Below are positions 1-12,200 of a stretch of 64,000 nt of DNA, in pieces. The notes beneath the pieces are model-generated. The model ran no database searches and had not been told where the DNA came from. It worked only from the letters and a program-made list of their open reading frames with translations. Each line of letters opens with the position of its first letter. The stretch's first letter is position 1. The DNA lies in the NCBI RefSeq assembly GCF_963675165.1, contig NC_087391.1, forward strand, positions 292,001-356,000. Direction: 5' to 3'. The position numbers were made by a program, and so were the translations under genes. The stretch is from Halichondria panicea. Lineage: Eukaryota > Porifera > Demospongiae > Suberitida > Halichondriidae.

Positions 1-490
1 CATCGTTTGAAAAGTCTCTTTCTAAGCTTTCAGAAATTTCTAAAAATGTTGACATTGGGTCAACGATAGAAAAGTTATGGCTGTTGAAAGATGTTCATCT
101 ACAACGCTACAACGTACCCTCTCCCCATTTTAATCAATAATTTAGGGACTCTTTCAGCTGCCATAACTTGAATTCCGTGGATCCAATATCAACTATTTTA
201 TGATTTTCTGAAAGCTTAGAAAGAGACCTTTCAAATGGTGTCATCAAATTTCATATTTGAGAGATAAAATTATTTGCCAATTTAGCGATACCATGGATTA
301 TAGCCCATGGTCCAAGGCCGAAAAATGACAAATTAGGGCCCCGACAAAATGTTGGATTTAAACACATCATTTGAAAGGTCTCTTTCTAAGCTTTCAGAAA
401 ATTCTAAAAATGTTAACATTGGGTCAACGATAGAAAAGTTATGGCTGTTGAAAGATGTTCAACTACAACGCTACAACGTACCCTCTCCCC
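1..490. repeat. Dispersed inverted-repeat element, about two copies
   Basis: This stretch holds copies of an AT-rich family that recurs at about 1640-1830, 16070-16260, 48480-48600, 55080-56180 and 57780-57990. Hallmarks are a segment reading ctgaaagcttagaaag, its inverse ctttctaagctttcag, the phrase gccataacttgaattccgtgg, and a block containing 'ccatggtccaaggccgaaaa'. The paired inverse segments make the unit foldback-like. No coding capacity is visible. It probably lies in an intron or upstream region of the gene that starts at 499. Confidence 0.8.
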
Positions 491-498
491 ATTTACAG

Positions 499-2019
499 TC
501 TAGAGAGGCTGCGATCACTAGATCCCGACTATACTGCCAAACTGGAGTGCAATGATTGGTACAGATTAAAGAGAGCTCTGGAAATATGCACTCTGTCTGG
601 ACAGTGAGTGTGTTATTAGTCTCATTGATGACTGTATTGCATGTGCCCTCTACAACAGAACAGTCACCTCCTTCAAGAGGGACTACAGTGTAGATGGTGA
701 GTGCTGCTCTCAGTGTGTGTTGTGATCACATCATCACTCGCAGAGGCGGAGTATAACTTCAAGTGTCTATTCCTAACTATGCCACGACTGCCCCTCAAAC
801 AAAGAATAGACGCACGTTGTGAGCTAATTGTGGAACAAGGTCTCTTTCCAGTGAGTGTCTATCGTTTTTGAAATTAGTTGTTTGTTGAGTATAAACTTTG
901 ACAGCTTTATCTTATGTATATAATATAATAATGTGTTTTTATACAGGAGGTGATTGGACTGGTACGTGAGGGAGGCTTGGTGGCCGAGAGCCAGGCAGGG
1001 AGGAGCGTGGGCTATAGACAAGCTCTCGAGTTCCTAGCCTCTGTGTGGGGGTACCCAGGCAATGGCCCCCCATACCAGCTGCAGGTCAGGGGGTACTCTC
1101 TCAGTGTGCACGTGTGTGTTAGTGTCTGCAATAGGTGCCCCCTGATAAGCTAAGACAACTATTCCTGGACTTCCTGCACAACTACCAGGCCAAAACAAGG
1201 TACGTAACTTAGTTCATAACATGGGTTCAATATCATACTAAAAATATGTATTCAGTAGCTCTTTGAGAGCTACAAGATGGTGTGTTTAGATCAATGATTA
1301 GTTTCTTGCCCAAATCAGCATGAGCTATAATAGCCTTTGTGTTTTCTCCCCACGTAAGGTTTGATCCTCCTCTTGCAGACAGTTGTCATCTGTTCAGTCG
1401 ACTTGGATTAAGAAGTCTCCTTATTTCCACTGGTTGAATCTGGCACCAGGAGGCACCCGGCTACCTACTGAGGTGGTGGCTGGGGGCGTGGCTGAGTGGT
1501 TCAATACTGACACACCTTTGCCTTTGGATTGGTCAGGAGAGCCTCTCAAAGAAATTGTAAGCGAATCTATTGACTCTCCTTCACTAATTACTGTAGTTGG
1601 CTCTGTAACTAGAGTTCTGATGGTCCAGATTCAATGATGATTTTCTGATTTTCTGAAAGCTTAGATGGAGCCCGTTCAGATGGTATGCTCAAATTTTATA
1701 TTTGGAACGGGCCATAATATAGCCCATGGTATTTTGTCAAAAACTTAACACACATCACCTGAATGAAGCTTCAGAAAATCATAAATTAACCTAAAGTTAT
1801 TGTCGTTCAAAGATGCTCTGTTTAACGCTGAGTCAATTAATGTTCGCTGATCAAAATTCATTTCTACAGACTGTTGAGGAGAGGGAGGAGCTTAAACGCT
1901 ATGGCAGCAAGCACACGCAACTCAACATATATTCTGACCCAACCAAAGTGGACATTGTTTTGAAACAGATAGAAACTTGCATACAAACAATAGACAATAG
2001 TAAATTAATGATGTCATAA
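499..2019 (+). CDS. tRNA dimethylallyltransferase, IPT9/MiaA type (3' part of gene)
   Basis: Transfers a dimethylallyl group to A37 of tRNA. Seven exons can be joined in frame: 499-603, 659-696, 744-850, 947-1084, 1135-1199, 1379-1556, 1870-2019. The first visible exon carries the family signature LDPDYTAKL followed by NDWYRLKRALEI. Next come RIDARCELIVEQGL, then SVGYRQALEFL, then the tRNA-contacting part with STWIKKSPYFHWLN. The N-terminal P-loop half must lie left of the window. There is no C-terminal C2H2 zinc finger as in animal TRIT1. The segment after the motor-like core (EELKRYGSKHTQL) resembles the plant and algal IPT9 class from memory. It converges on COX20 with 13 bp between stop codons. 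Family assignment is firm; the subclass is inference. Confidence 0.8.
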
Positions 2020-2032
2020 TAAATTAATGATG

Positions 2033-2592
2033 TCATAATGTTTTTGATCTGATTGTGTCTGCTTGACTTGTATCATCTGTTGTAGTACGTGAGGTGAGTG
2101 TATTGAGGACGGCGACTGTTCTCTTCACCTCTGCCCTTTTCTTTGCTTTACTCCATCTGCACACCTCCCTGTACAGACAATGCATTGACTTTGTGCATGT
2201 GTGTGTGTGTGTGTGTAGGGGGGGGGCATCTTACCAACTAGTCAGCGCCATTACTGCAAACCCTCCGACAGCCAAGTCACATGACCTCCTCACTATACCT
2301 GCCAGAACCGGGGGGGAGGGAGGAGGGGATGACTCACGTACACATATCCTTTTATATTACTCACTGCTCTTGGCAAAGTAGAGCAGTCCAAGAGTGAGAC
2401 CTCCCAGGATCCCATGGATGAGGGCGGAGCGGGCACACGGAGTGTTGCGCACATCAGGCAGCCAACTTTTCTGCAGTACCATCGATTCAATATTCACAGA
2501 TAGCAGCTCATGAGACCACTCACCTTTCTCTGTTCATAGGCCTCTTCCTGTTGTGCGACCACACTCTGCAGTCCTGCCTTGTCTTCCCTCAT
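2033..2592 (-). CDS. COX20, cytochrome c oxidase assembly factor
   Basis: Small mitochondrial inner-membrane chaperone for the COX2 subunit. Four exons read right to left: the start ATG at 2590-2592 opens MREDKAGLQSVVAQQEEAYE; then KSWLPDVRNTPCARSALIHG with a first membrane segment; then the VRRSCDLAVGGF segment with a second membrane stretch; then WEVCRWSKAKKRAEVKR and a short polar tail. PCARS, RRSCD and the W-x2-CR motif are the conserved COX20 features. Length is about 113 residues, normal for the family. Its start faces ASRGL1 across 90 bp. Confidence 0.85.
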
Positions 2593-2682
2593 CTTGCTTT
2601 GGGCACTCCAGATCTAGATAGGTAAAGGTCGTTTCAGTTAATAGTTTAACAGCTATCAATGACATGCGCAGTGATTGTCAAA
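2593..2682. promoter_or_regulatory. Putative bidirectional promoter COX20 / ASRGL1
   Basis: Only 90 bp separate the two divergent start codons. The stretch contains an NRF1-like CATGCGCAG at about 2662-2670, and the ASRGL1 start sits in CAAAATGGCTGCC, which resembles a YY1 initiator site. A further in-frame ATG at 2659 could extend ASRGL1 by eight residues. Function is inferred from position and motifs. Confidence 0.5.
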
Positions 2683-3899
2683 ATGGCTGCCATCATTGTG
2701 CATGCTGGAGCAGCAGCCCATAAAACTGTTCTCCAGAGAGAAGGATGTGAGAAGGCTGCACAAGAAGCATACAAACTACTGACTGAGGGGAAGTCTGCAC
2801 TGGATGCTGGTAATTAATTAAGAGTAGTGACGTTAATATTATAATGTACATGCCCATTAATAATGCCGGGATAACTTTTTACAGTATTAAATACTGATTA
2901 TTAGTTGAGGTGGCTGTGTGTGCTCTGGAGGACAATCCTCTCATGGATGCTGGCCATGGCTCAGTACTGAATGCAGCAGGAGAAGTGGAAATGGATGCTA
3001 TGATTGCAGATGGATGTACGTACGTAAAGACATAATTTTGTTTATCGGTATTTAAGTAACATTGTGATAATTATTGCGTACACTGTTCGTCCTCACAGCA
3101 TCACTCAACTATGGGTCTGTGGCTGGAGTGAGGAACATCTCTAACCCCATCTCTCTGGCTAGAATGGTGATGGACGACACACCTCATGTGATGCTCATTG
3201 GAGAAGGGGCCAACCTGTTTGCCAAGGAAAAGGGGGTACCTGAGGTGGACCCTGATGAACTGGTCACTGCAGAAGCAAAGGAGGCCTACCAGACGTTCAA
3301 GCAATACTCTAGTGTGGTGGATAATGTGTTCAACACGGATGACAACTTAGGACATGACACTGTAGGAGCCGTGGCCATTGATCTCCATGGCAACATAGCA
3401 GCCGGGACCTCAACTGGTGGAATCTCGTTGAAGCGTGTTGGACGAGTAGGGGATTCCCCTCTGATTGGGTGCGGGGGAGTTGCTGACAATGGAGTGGGAG
3501 GCGTGTCATGTACTGGTCATGGAGAGTCCATTGCTAAAGTGTTACTAGCACAGAGGTCCTTATCAACACTGCAGGCCAAGAATGGTAAATGCCCTTCGAA
3601 AAGCCAATTATTTTCGTAGAATAAAAGGTTCCATTTTCGAAAAAAAATCATTTGCTTTCTGAATGGGCCTGTTTTAGCTAACTTAATAATGATTAAATAA
3701 TGATTGCACACACACACACACAGGTGTAGATGCTGAAGGTGCCCTGAGGGAATCTCTGGAGTACATGTTGGAACGTGTTGGTGGGCGTGGTGGGACCATC
3801 ATGGTGACAAAAAATGGTGACGTGGCAAAGCACTACACTACCAGGAGAATGGCCTGGGCCTCTGTCAGCAAGACAGGACAACTGGACTCTGGACTATAG
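2683..3899 (+). CDS. ASRGL1: Isoaspartyl peptidase / L-asparaginase
   Basis: Ntn-hydrolase that removes isoaspartyl residues and hydrolyses asparagine. Four exons. The first encodes MAAIIVHAGAAAHKT, the second VAVCALEDNPLMDAGHGS. The long third exon (about 3098-3584) carries the autoproteolysis site GHDTVGAVAIDLHGN, whose Thr becomes the nucleophile of the beta chain, followed by AAGTSTGGISLKRVGRVGDSPLIG and GHGES. The last exon (3723-3899) ends at TAG 3897-3899. All catalytic-site motifs are present, so the enzyme looks active. The intron before the last exon ends in a (CA)n run. An in-frame upstream ATG at 2659 is an alternative start. Confidence 0.93.
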
Positions 3900-4214
3900 C
3901 TTATGTTGGGCTACTTTCATTCACTAATTTCATGTCTCGAAACATTCTATGATTGATAATACTGTGCTATAATAATTATATCATGTACTAAAGTAAGGAA
4001 TGACTTCACAACATGAGCGCATGCAGATAAATATTGGCGTTCATCGTAATAGATTGCTAAGGAAAGATCATGAATATTATGAGACAACTTTGGGTAATAC
4101 AGTTGTACATGTATGAACTAAACAAACTAAGGCATGACTGCACAACATGAGCACAGATTTAACATAATGAAACCAACAAAACTATTAAGCTAGAGACCAC
4201 GCATGCAATGCAGG
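3900..4214. other. Convergent 3' intergenic space
   Basis: About 315 bp between the stop codons of ASRGL1 and DNAJC22. AT-rich, with two related phrases (ggaatgacttcacaacatgagc near 4000 and ggcatgactgcacaacatgagc near 4131), suggesting a small local duplication. No gene or RNA recognised. Confidence 0.6.
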
Positions 4215-5282
4215 TCAGTCCCCAGAGTTGTCCCTCCATCGCCTCTCTCTCTTTGTTAACAGTGACTCCAGAATCTCGTAAGCTTCCTTGACTTCCATAA
4301 ACTTCTCATTAGCTGCTTCCTTTCCTTCCCCGCGATGCTTGTCCGGATGCCACAATTTGGCTAGATCACGATAGCGGTCCTTGATCTCCTTGCGAGTAGC
4401 GTCACTGGCCACACCCAGGACAGTCCGCGCTCTGTCCTCACCCTCAAAGTCAGCCATGATAGTTAATCTCTGTTTAACACCGTCCCAGCCTTCACGTGTG
4501 AAGTCTTCGTACACCTTCCAGATTGAGGTCTTGAGTTTTGCCCAGTGAGGAGACTTGAAGAAGTTATGTATGACCTCTCGCACTTTAAGTGTATCTCCAT
4601 CTTTAGTGTTCACTGACATGTTGTGATAGACGTACGATCCACAGAGAACACTGTACAGGAGGAAGATGATCAAACAAAGTTTCATTCGCTGGCAGTAGCT
4701 CTTGCTTGGTTTGACAGCTCGATCCCACTCCCAGCCAAAGGTAGAGAACAGCATGCTCACACCAACTGCAAAGCTGCCCATTCGATCAGCAGAAAACATG
4801 TGAATATCTCCAAACAGGACCTCTCCAACGTATGCTCCAATGAGTGAATACTTGAACCTGCTCTTGATAGGACCAATGTTGCTGACTGTGTATGTACCCA
4901 CCGCACTGCCGAGTGGTATGAGGAGAGTAGTCAGCCATTGTAGCTCTTGGAACTCCTCTGGTATGGCCATTCGAATTAGCGATCTGTAGAAGTATCCAAA
5001 CGCAACTTGGGCCACAATACGATGCACATATTTCCAGAGAGAGGGTTTTTTACTGTGACGCATCTCCACAGCTAGCGACTCGAGGTAATAACTGTTCTTG
5101 TTGGCCTCTCGCACATATGCAGGTATTCGATAAAAATCTCTTATCCATCCGATCCAGAAGAAGCCTCCGAATGAGGTCAGCCAGAGAATCCCTTGCTTGT
5201 CTCTACCCAGGTAGAAGTGATGAGTCCCAAAGTAGCCCAGCACTAGCCATAGGAAATAGGCAACTAGGGTGAACTTGGACAT
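4215..5282 (-). CDS. DNAJC22: DNAJC22-like membrane J-domain protein
   Basis: Single-exon gene, 355 residues, unusual among the intron-rich neighbours. The N-terminus carries a TM2-type motif (LVLGYFGTHHFYLGRDKQG, then GWIRDFYRIP), followed by several hydrophobic membrane segments. The C-terminus (about residues 285-345) is a J domain with the HPD motif in LAKLWHPDKHRGEG, which stimulates Hsp70 ATPase. This inverted order, membrane first and J domain last, is characteristic of DNAJC22 (fly Wurst), linked to clathrin-dependent endocytosis. The start is the ATG complementary to 5280-5282. It diverges from DCAF5 across 249 bp. A lack of introns could mean an old retrocopy, but no poly-A or target duplication was seen. 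Confidence 0.92.
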   Translation of the reverse strand: MSKFTLVAYFLWLVLGYFGTHHFYLGRDKQGILWLTSFGGFFWIGWIRDFYRIPAYVREANKNSYYLESLAVEMRHSKKPSLWKYVHRIVAQVAFGYFYRSLIRMAIPEEFQELQWLTTLLIPLGSAVGTYTVSNIGPIKSRFKYSLIGAYVGEVLFGDIHMFSADRMGSFAVGVSMLFSTFGWEWDRAVKPSKSYCQRMKLCLIIFLLYSVLCGSYVYHNMSVNTKDGDTLKVREVIHNFFKSPHWAKLKTSIWKVYEDFTREGWDGVKQRLTIMADFEGEDRARTVLGVASDATRKEIKDRYRDLAKLWHPDKHRGEGKEAANEKFMEVKEAYEILESLLTKRERRWRDNSGD

Positions 5283-5531
5283 CTTGATTGCAAGTACTTG
5301 TGTGAGGAGAGGAGCAGGTCTCTTTGCTCTAGTTTACTGTCAACCCACAGAATTTCAAGTTTAATATGATGTTCTGCAAGCTTGCATACCCTGCGGGGAA
5401 TTCCCCAGGTTTCCCTTTCTATAGACGACCTTTCCCCTAGTTTCACTAGACAGCTGCAACACAGCTTCTTACTATCGACGACCTTTCCCCTTATTTTTTA
5501 ACAGTTTATTAAAACGATCTTTCCCATTATC
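5283..5531. promoter_or_regulatory. Putative bidirectional promoter DNAJC22 / DCAF5 with repeated motif
   Basis: 249 bp between divergent starts. The motif GACGACCTTTCCCC occurs near 5424 and again near 5476, and a variant ACGATCTTTCCC lies near 5513, all in one orientation and spaced about 40-50 bp. Three copies in such a short region suggest a binding site array. The factor is unknown. Confidence 0.45.
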
Positions 5532-8056
5532 ATGAAAAAAGCAATGGCAACCAAGTCAACTGCAATGTGTTCTACCCTGAGCTCTCCGCTGTTGACAGGC
5601 TCTCCTCTGCAAAGACCCAGTCTGCTCAATAGTTTGATGTCTGATAAAGTGTCTAGTCGCCGACCCCCCGGCTGGTACAAGCAAGAGTACATGAGACAGT
5701 CATTAGCCAGTGCTCCTGGCATGAGAAGTGTGGATTTGTTGGGTCATCATGGCTGTGTCAACTCACTTGACTTCTCTCCTGGAGGCGACGAGTGGCTAGC
5801 ATCGGCCGGGGATGATTGCCGTGTGCTGCTGTGGAGGATGGGGGAGGTGATGGGGAGAAGAGAGGCTGCCCCTATCGTTATGAATACACAGCACACCTCC
5901 AATGTATTCAGTGCAGCCTTCTCCTGTGATAGTGCCTTCATCTACACTGGAGGTACTGATATCTGTCAAGAAATTGCTTGTTATCTTGTATATCTGTGTC
6001 CTAGGTAACGATGCCGACCTGATCAAGCACGACTTTGCAAGGTACTGCTGTGGTTAATGTACTGTATGTCCCTCTCATGTATATCTCCCTCTCAGACTAG
6101 AGCCTGTTAGTTGCCACACCCACCTGGAGTCAGTGTACTGTGTAACACCTCACCCCACCTCCCCTCACACGCTCCTCACTGCCTCGGAGGAAGGCTGTGT
6201 CTATATCATAGACTCCCGGGAGCCAATGGGATCAGCAGGTACAGTAATGGGGATAACCCTTTGAATTAGTGTCATTTATTTATTGTCGTTTCCTTCAGTT
6301 CGTTTGTGTCAAAATATGCTATCAGTTCGAAGTGTGTCCATCAATCCTGTCGAGCCTTGTTTAGTGGGTGTGGCTGATGGATTGGGTGTGGCTTTATACG
6401 ACACCAGACAAATGAAGAGGTAAGCCTCACAACTCACACACATCTCTCACACATCCCACCCACACCCACACAGAGTGAGTGGATATTATGTGAATTGTTT
6501 GAGCCCTTATTTCAATGGGAGTGCAGTATCAGTGTGCTTCAATGGTATGGGTACCCAGCTGTTTGCCTTGTACCGTGACCGCCACCCCTCTCTGTTTAAC
6601 CTCCATGAAAGCAAGGCCACCCAAGTCTTCACCGACTCTCAACACTCGTACTCTAACAGGGTCACCCTCAAGTCTGGCTGCTTCATGGGCCAGAATGATG
6701 AGGTACATACATGGCACGTCTTATTAACTGGTGTTGATTCTCCCTCTGTAGTATGTGGTGTCAGGGTCAGATGACTTTAGAGTGTACATTTGGAAGGTTG
6801 ACCCCATTGGTAAGCCAGGTCTACACTGGTCCTCACCCCTCACCTCTCTCCCTGTGCAGGTAGGACCTCATCCTGGGGAGAAGTCCCAGAAGTGGAGCCT
6901 CACCTTATACTACCTGGTCATCGCTCCATTATCAACCAAGCACGATACTCATACAACCATCAGCTCCTCGCTACCTCAGGGGTCGAGAAGGTTGTCAAGG
7001 TGAGCACAAATGTCTTTTGTATCTAGCATCCTGTAGCTTGTACAGAGCTCTCAGAATGTCTCTAGGATGTTATTTGCCTGTGTGCAGGTTTGGAGTCACC
7101 TCCCACTGAGAGCTAATGACGTGCTACACACATCTCGAGACCCCCCCTCAAGGAACAGGTTTCAGCAGCTATCAGACTCAGACGAGGGTGAACTTGCTAA
7201 CACTACGCGGGAAGACCCGACGGTATTAGCCCTCTTTGATCGATTGGTATACCATGCAGAGACTGGAGAATTATCTGACAGTTCCGACTCATCAGAAGGG
7301 GACGAGTGGTACAGTGTGGGTGGCAGTACCGGTATGTTTGGTTATGCTGGCAGCATGCTCTGGGATGAAGATGATTATGACTCCATGGATACGGATGATT
7401 TCAGTGATGTGGAGTCAGATTCATTGTTCTCAATATTTGCCCCACCGTGGGCCCCTCCTGGGTGGAGCGATTCCTGCAGTAGTGATGACATCCCACCACT
7501 CATGAAGACACCACCCCCTAAGCGACCACCCACCAAGAGACCCCCCGCTAAGAGACCACCCACCAAGAAACCGCCCACTAAGCACAAGCCTCCCGCAGAG
7601 ACACAAGCTGGACCATCTAAACCTTTCACACGATCTGCAGCCAAACAGAATCTCAACACAAACAAAACAACAAGTGCTGCAAAAGGAAAGAAAACTCCTC
7701 AGAAAAAGACTAATAACAGTTCTAATAATGGTGAATCATCTCACAGAGGCAAGAGGACCTCTCAGAAACAACCACCTCCCCCCAAGACACCCACTCTAGA
7801 GCCTGACAGCCATAACTCTGGTGGTGGCAGCTCTTTAAAAGGGGCCGCTCAAGCTAATAAGCCAAAGCGACCCAAGGCACGTAATATGACAGCCTCCACC
7901 TCACAGGACAATGGACACTCATCAACCACCACCACTAACAAGAGTAAAGGCAAAGAGTCATCATCTGGTCGACCACGGGTGGTAAAGACATCGGCAGCGC
8001 AAGGACAGGGACCATCCGCCACTGAGCAACCAAGCAGATTAAGAAGAAAACATTGA
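5532..8056 (+). CDS. DCAF5: DCAF5-like WD40 substrate receptor for CUL4-DDB1
   Basis: WD40 protein expected to recruit substrates to the CUL4-DDB1 ubiquitin ligase. The first exon (to about 5951) gives VDLLGHHGCVNSLDFSPGG and SAGDDCRVLLWRM. Later exons give ESVYCVTPHP, INPVEPCLVGVADGLGVALYD, RVTLKSGCFMGQNDE, YVVSGSDDFRVYIWKVDPIG and GHRSIINQARYSYNHQLLATSGVEKVVK, matching DCAF5 blade by blade. After the propeller comes TTREDPTVLALFDRLVYHAE, the conserved DCAF5 segment, then an acidic Ser-rich stretch. The last ~190 residues are a low-complexity Pro/Lys/Ser tail with repeated (K/T)KRPP units. Stop TGA 8054-8056; an AATAAA lies near 8162. Its 3' end nearly meets the opposite gene (stop at 8185). 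Confidence 0.9.
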
Positions 8057-8184
8057 ACCAAATATCTAGCTAGTTATAACATTCCCCATGCCATTATTAT
8101 TATCTTGTTGGGTTGATACATGTGTTGTGATCATTATCTATTTTATCATCCAATTTTACATGAATAAAAAGCAAGTTTATATAG

Positions 8185-9216
8185 TCATGTCAATGGTGCA
8201 ACTACATTGTTTCTACAGCAGCAGAATAATCGAGAGAGCCTCCTCCTAGTGCCGCCATTAGGGGGTGTGGTGGGGGTGTGGCCTCTGACTACCAAGTCAC
8301 CTACAATATAGTTCACAATAAATTAATTGCAGCTATAATTAATTATTAATGCACTCACCCTGCAAGCCGGTATGGTCTGTCTCATCCTGTCCATCAGCTG
8401 GTTGACGATGGACGGACAACGAAATCCTCTGATGGGGCCATCTCATGATCACATGACCTTGCTCGTCATAAGTGGGCGGGGCTCCACCATGTGTGGGTAT
8501 GGGGGCGTGTGAGGCGATGGAGAGTGATGAAGAGTGACGTCTTAGTCCATATGTGTGGAGCACTTTGATACAGTCCGTGTGTCCTCTCTCCTGGGCGTGG
8601 TCTAGTGGGGTCATCCCGCTGTGATCACACTGAGCCCTGTCTGCCCCTCGTCTATAGGAGGGCAACATCCAGTAGTGTACTGGTCACACTGCTAACTATA
8701 TAATAACCTTATGAGTAGCTGTATGAGGCCTGGTTGGTTCCCAGCAGCAGCCCAGTGGAGGGGGGTGGTCCCGTTGCTGTCAGTGCAGTGAAGGTTGCAG
8801 CTGCATTTATATGGGTGTGATAAGTGAGTGGACGAACTGGGTGTGGATCATGTAGTGAGTGGGTGTACCTTCTAAAGGAGAGTAGTGTTCGTACACAGTC
8901 AGCTGATCCCTCTGCACAGGCGTAATGGAGGGCGGTCCTCTCTTGATGATCAGTCAGGTTCACTACAGACTCCCTCAGCTCGAGGATGGCCTGAGGGAGT
9001 ACACATGTGTACAATGCAATTTGTTGCAATTAGTTGCAATAATAAACTTACTCTGATGCAAGCTGGAGAAAAGTTGAGGACTGCGTATGTGAGAGGTGGT
9101 CTGGCGTCTCTGTCCTTAATGCTGACATCAGCATTTGTGGTGGTGAGAAGGTGTCTAATGTGCTGAGCTTGGTCGCCCATAACTGCCCAGTGAAGTGCAG
9201 CCAGTCCATCCCCATC

Positions 9217-9257
<41 letters not shown>

Positions 9258-12200
9258 GCACTATACAGTAGCGCTGGTTCGGACTCACCAGCTGGTTGAT
9301 AAGAGTTGGATGGTTGGCGTGCTTGCATAACCACTTGAGACAATGGAGGTTGGGAGTCTTCATTGCCCAATGGAACACTGTCCTCCCTCCTAGGTCAGTG
9401 CAGGATGGGTCAGCACCTCCCCTACAGCAGTGGGTGGGAGTTAGGTAGTGGGAAACACTATAATTACCGTATAGCGGGTAAGTTTCGTGGGGTAAAAAAT
9501 TCGTTCAACTCGAGAAAAGGTGGTTTTCGTGAGTAAAAATTTCGTTTAGTCTCGTGGCTGCACGGCATTCCTACGTTCTGATAAGCCACGCCTACGTTAA
9601 AATTTCGTGGAGGTCAGCCTGCCCACGAAAATAACGAATATTTTACCCCACGAAAATTACCCGCTATAAGGTATATAATTTGTTGTACTACTGGAGAGTA
9701 CTACTGGAAAGTATAATAATTACATTGGTATAATTTCTCACTTGAGCAGGATTCTAACGACCTCTGGTCTGGCTAGGAAGGTGGCCCAGAGCAGTGGAGT
9801 GAGGCCAGAGACATCCTTCATGTTGAGACTTGCTCTCAGTTTGACCAGTTGTTCACACACCTTGGGTTGGTTGCCTAGCACTGCGTACATGAGGGGAGTG
9901 CGTCCACCTTGATCTTTGTAGTCCACCCCGTATTGAATAGCCAGCCTCTTCATCTCTGACACTCTCACGCCTTCCATGGCTGCCAAGTGGATCTCTGCAT
10001 CGCTCAGTGTTTGAGGAACTACCTCATGATCGCTGGGCTCTCCAGGGCCGTGTGGTGTGGTGAAGACTGGTGGGTGTCTGGTGGTGGTACCAGGATACGA
10101 GGGAGGCTGGTCCAATGGTAGCTGTCTACCACTGAAGGGGCGGCCTACCGATAAATGAATAAATAAACATCAGATTACGTAATAATACAGTGGTTACCGT
10201 GTATAGCCAGAGCTCTTGGCTGCATATCTGCAAATAATCAACACTAGTAAATCAGATCAAACGATGATTGTATGCTCACCTTGACTGAAGCTGTCCCTCA
10301 TCTCGCTGTCACTATCACTGGAGAGGCTCACAGAACTGGAGGAGGTGTTACTGACGTCACCAAGACTGCCCTCTGACCTCTCGTTTACCGTGGGGGGTCC
10401 ATTAGCGGCCATAACATGTGTGGTGAGTCCATCAGGTGGCATAACATGTCGTGTGGGGGGTCCACCCGCTGGCATAACATATGTGGGGGGTCCATCAGGT
10501 GCCATTGTTTGGGAATGGGGCATGATATCTTCTCGTACTTGTGGAGGGAGGACTGGTGTTTGTAGCAGCTCTCTGGTGGGTGCAACTCTTGTGATAGCAG
10601 GTAATCTCGTCCCTGGTCTGATGGTCAATGGTTGGAGTAGTTTGGGAAGTTCCTCTGAACGTTTTATAGCTGGAAACAGTTTTCTCCTAGCGTTAACGTT
10701 GGGACTATTGCTCACAGGATCTGTACATTCTTGTCCCCTCTGCTGTAGCGAGTTGTCCTGTGGAGCACTTCTAGTCACTTTGGCTGAGGATGGTCTCGCA
10801 GCTATACTGGGGATGAGAGGTGTGGTCGTCAGCTGAGAGGAGAGGGGGGAGTCTGGATTGAAATGGGGGATTCCCCTCAGTGGTGGAGGGGGCGGGCCAC
10901 TGGGGACCGGTAGAGGAGAAGCCATGGCACTCTCAGCACTGGAATCAGTGTCTGAATCTGTAGGAGAATATAATATTAAATGGTAATTTAGAGACAATCA
11001 ACATTTTGAACTGTTTGCTTACCTAACGAAATAGAATCTTGGCTTGAGTTATCTTCAGGCTTTGCTGAGTTGCCTCGAGCTCTTGCTGCCACAAACAGTG
11101 GTGAGGGGAGCTGGGCATGAACAATCTATCTCATACACACACACACACACAGTGGGTGGGGGAGGGGCTCACTGGCTTGAGAGATGTTAGTTTGGCTGGC
11201 AGTGGACGCTTCACAGGGGGTGCTAGACTATGTGGGGGGCCAAGTGACAGTGAATGTTCAGGGGGTATTAGAGTATGCGGGGGGTCAAGTGGCAGTGGAG
11301 GCTTCCTACTCGTCAGTTTGATGACTCCACCATTCCTACAGAAGTCAAAATAAAACACAATAATAAAGGTAATTGTCACCCACTTCTGGTGTGCCTCTTC
11401 AGTACCAACTAGGGAGGACCCACTCTCTGAGTAGAGGAGCTCACTCTGGGACAGAGGAATGATCGTCTTCTTTGCAAAGTTCCTAATCTTCATAGCCTGT
11501 GAGAGAAGCTGCAAACTATTCACTGAGGCACTGCTAAGAGAAATGTTGGCAATGGCAATAGTATCACAGTTTCCACCAAAACACGGCTTGAGTAATTTTG
11601 TTAGACTTGTCTTTGGGAAGAGTGTAGCATCAGAGGCTAGCGAGTGTATGATACGCATCAGTGTTTCAATGCCAGGATCAGTAGAGGGGTTGTCAATGGA
11701 CCGGCCAGCAAAGTCAACCACACACAATGTACACACTTGAACCTCATCAGTCAGTTGTAGCTGAACATTGTATCTGAACACAGCATGAGAGGAATGGGGG
11801 CGATACTGCTGTAATGGAAGAGGCTTGATGGACGATAGACCAGACTTCTTCTGAGGCTCTCTCACACAACCAGTGGCATTTCTTATCAGATATCCTTTCT
11901 CAATCAGTCGTAGTAACTCTTGAGAGGAGCTGACCTTCTGTTGGGAGGCTGATGGTGGCCAGTAATTGAGGCTGCTTTCATCAACAACAATCTCCATACT
12001 TCGCTTCTTTGTATCAAACAGATCGGCCACTCTCCCATCATCAAATACTTGCAGGAAAGAAACAGCTACAGCACTTCTCTTGTCCACCAGCGCCCTCAGG
12101 AGATGGTCACCACAGCGATAGATAACTCCCCTTGCTTCCTCTTTGACCCTCGTCTGACCTGAGGTACCAAACACTGTATGGGACTTGCCCCCACAAGACG

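Noticed and set aside
10345-10836. 163-codon plus-strand frame rich in Gly and Val
   Set aside because: Antisense shadow of the Pro/Ser linker exon of the kinesin-ankyrin gene; no domain and no splice context.
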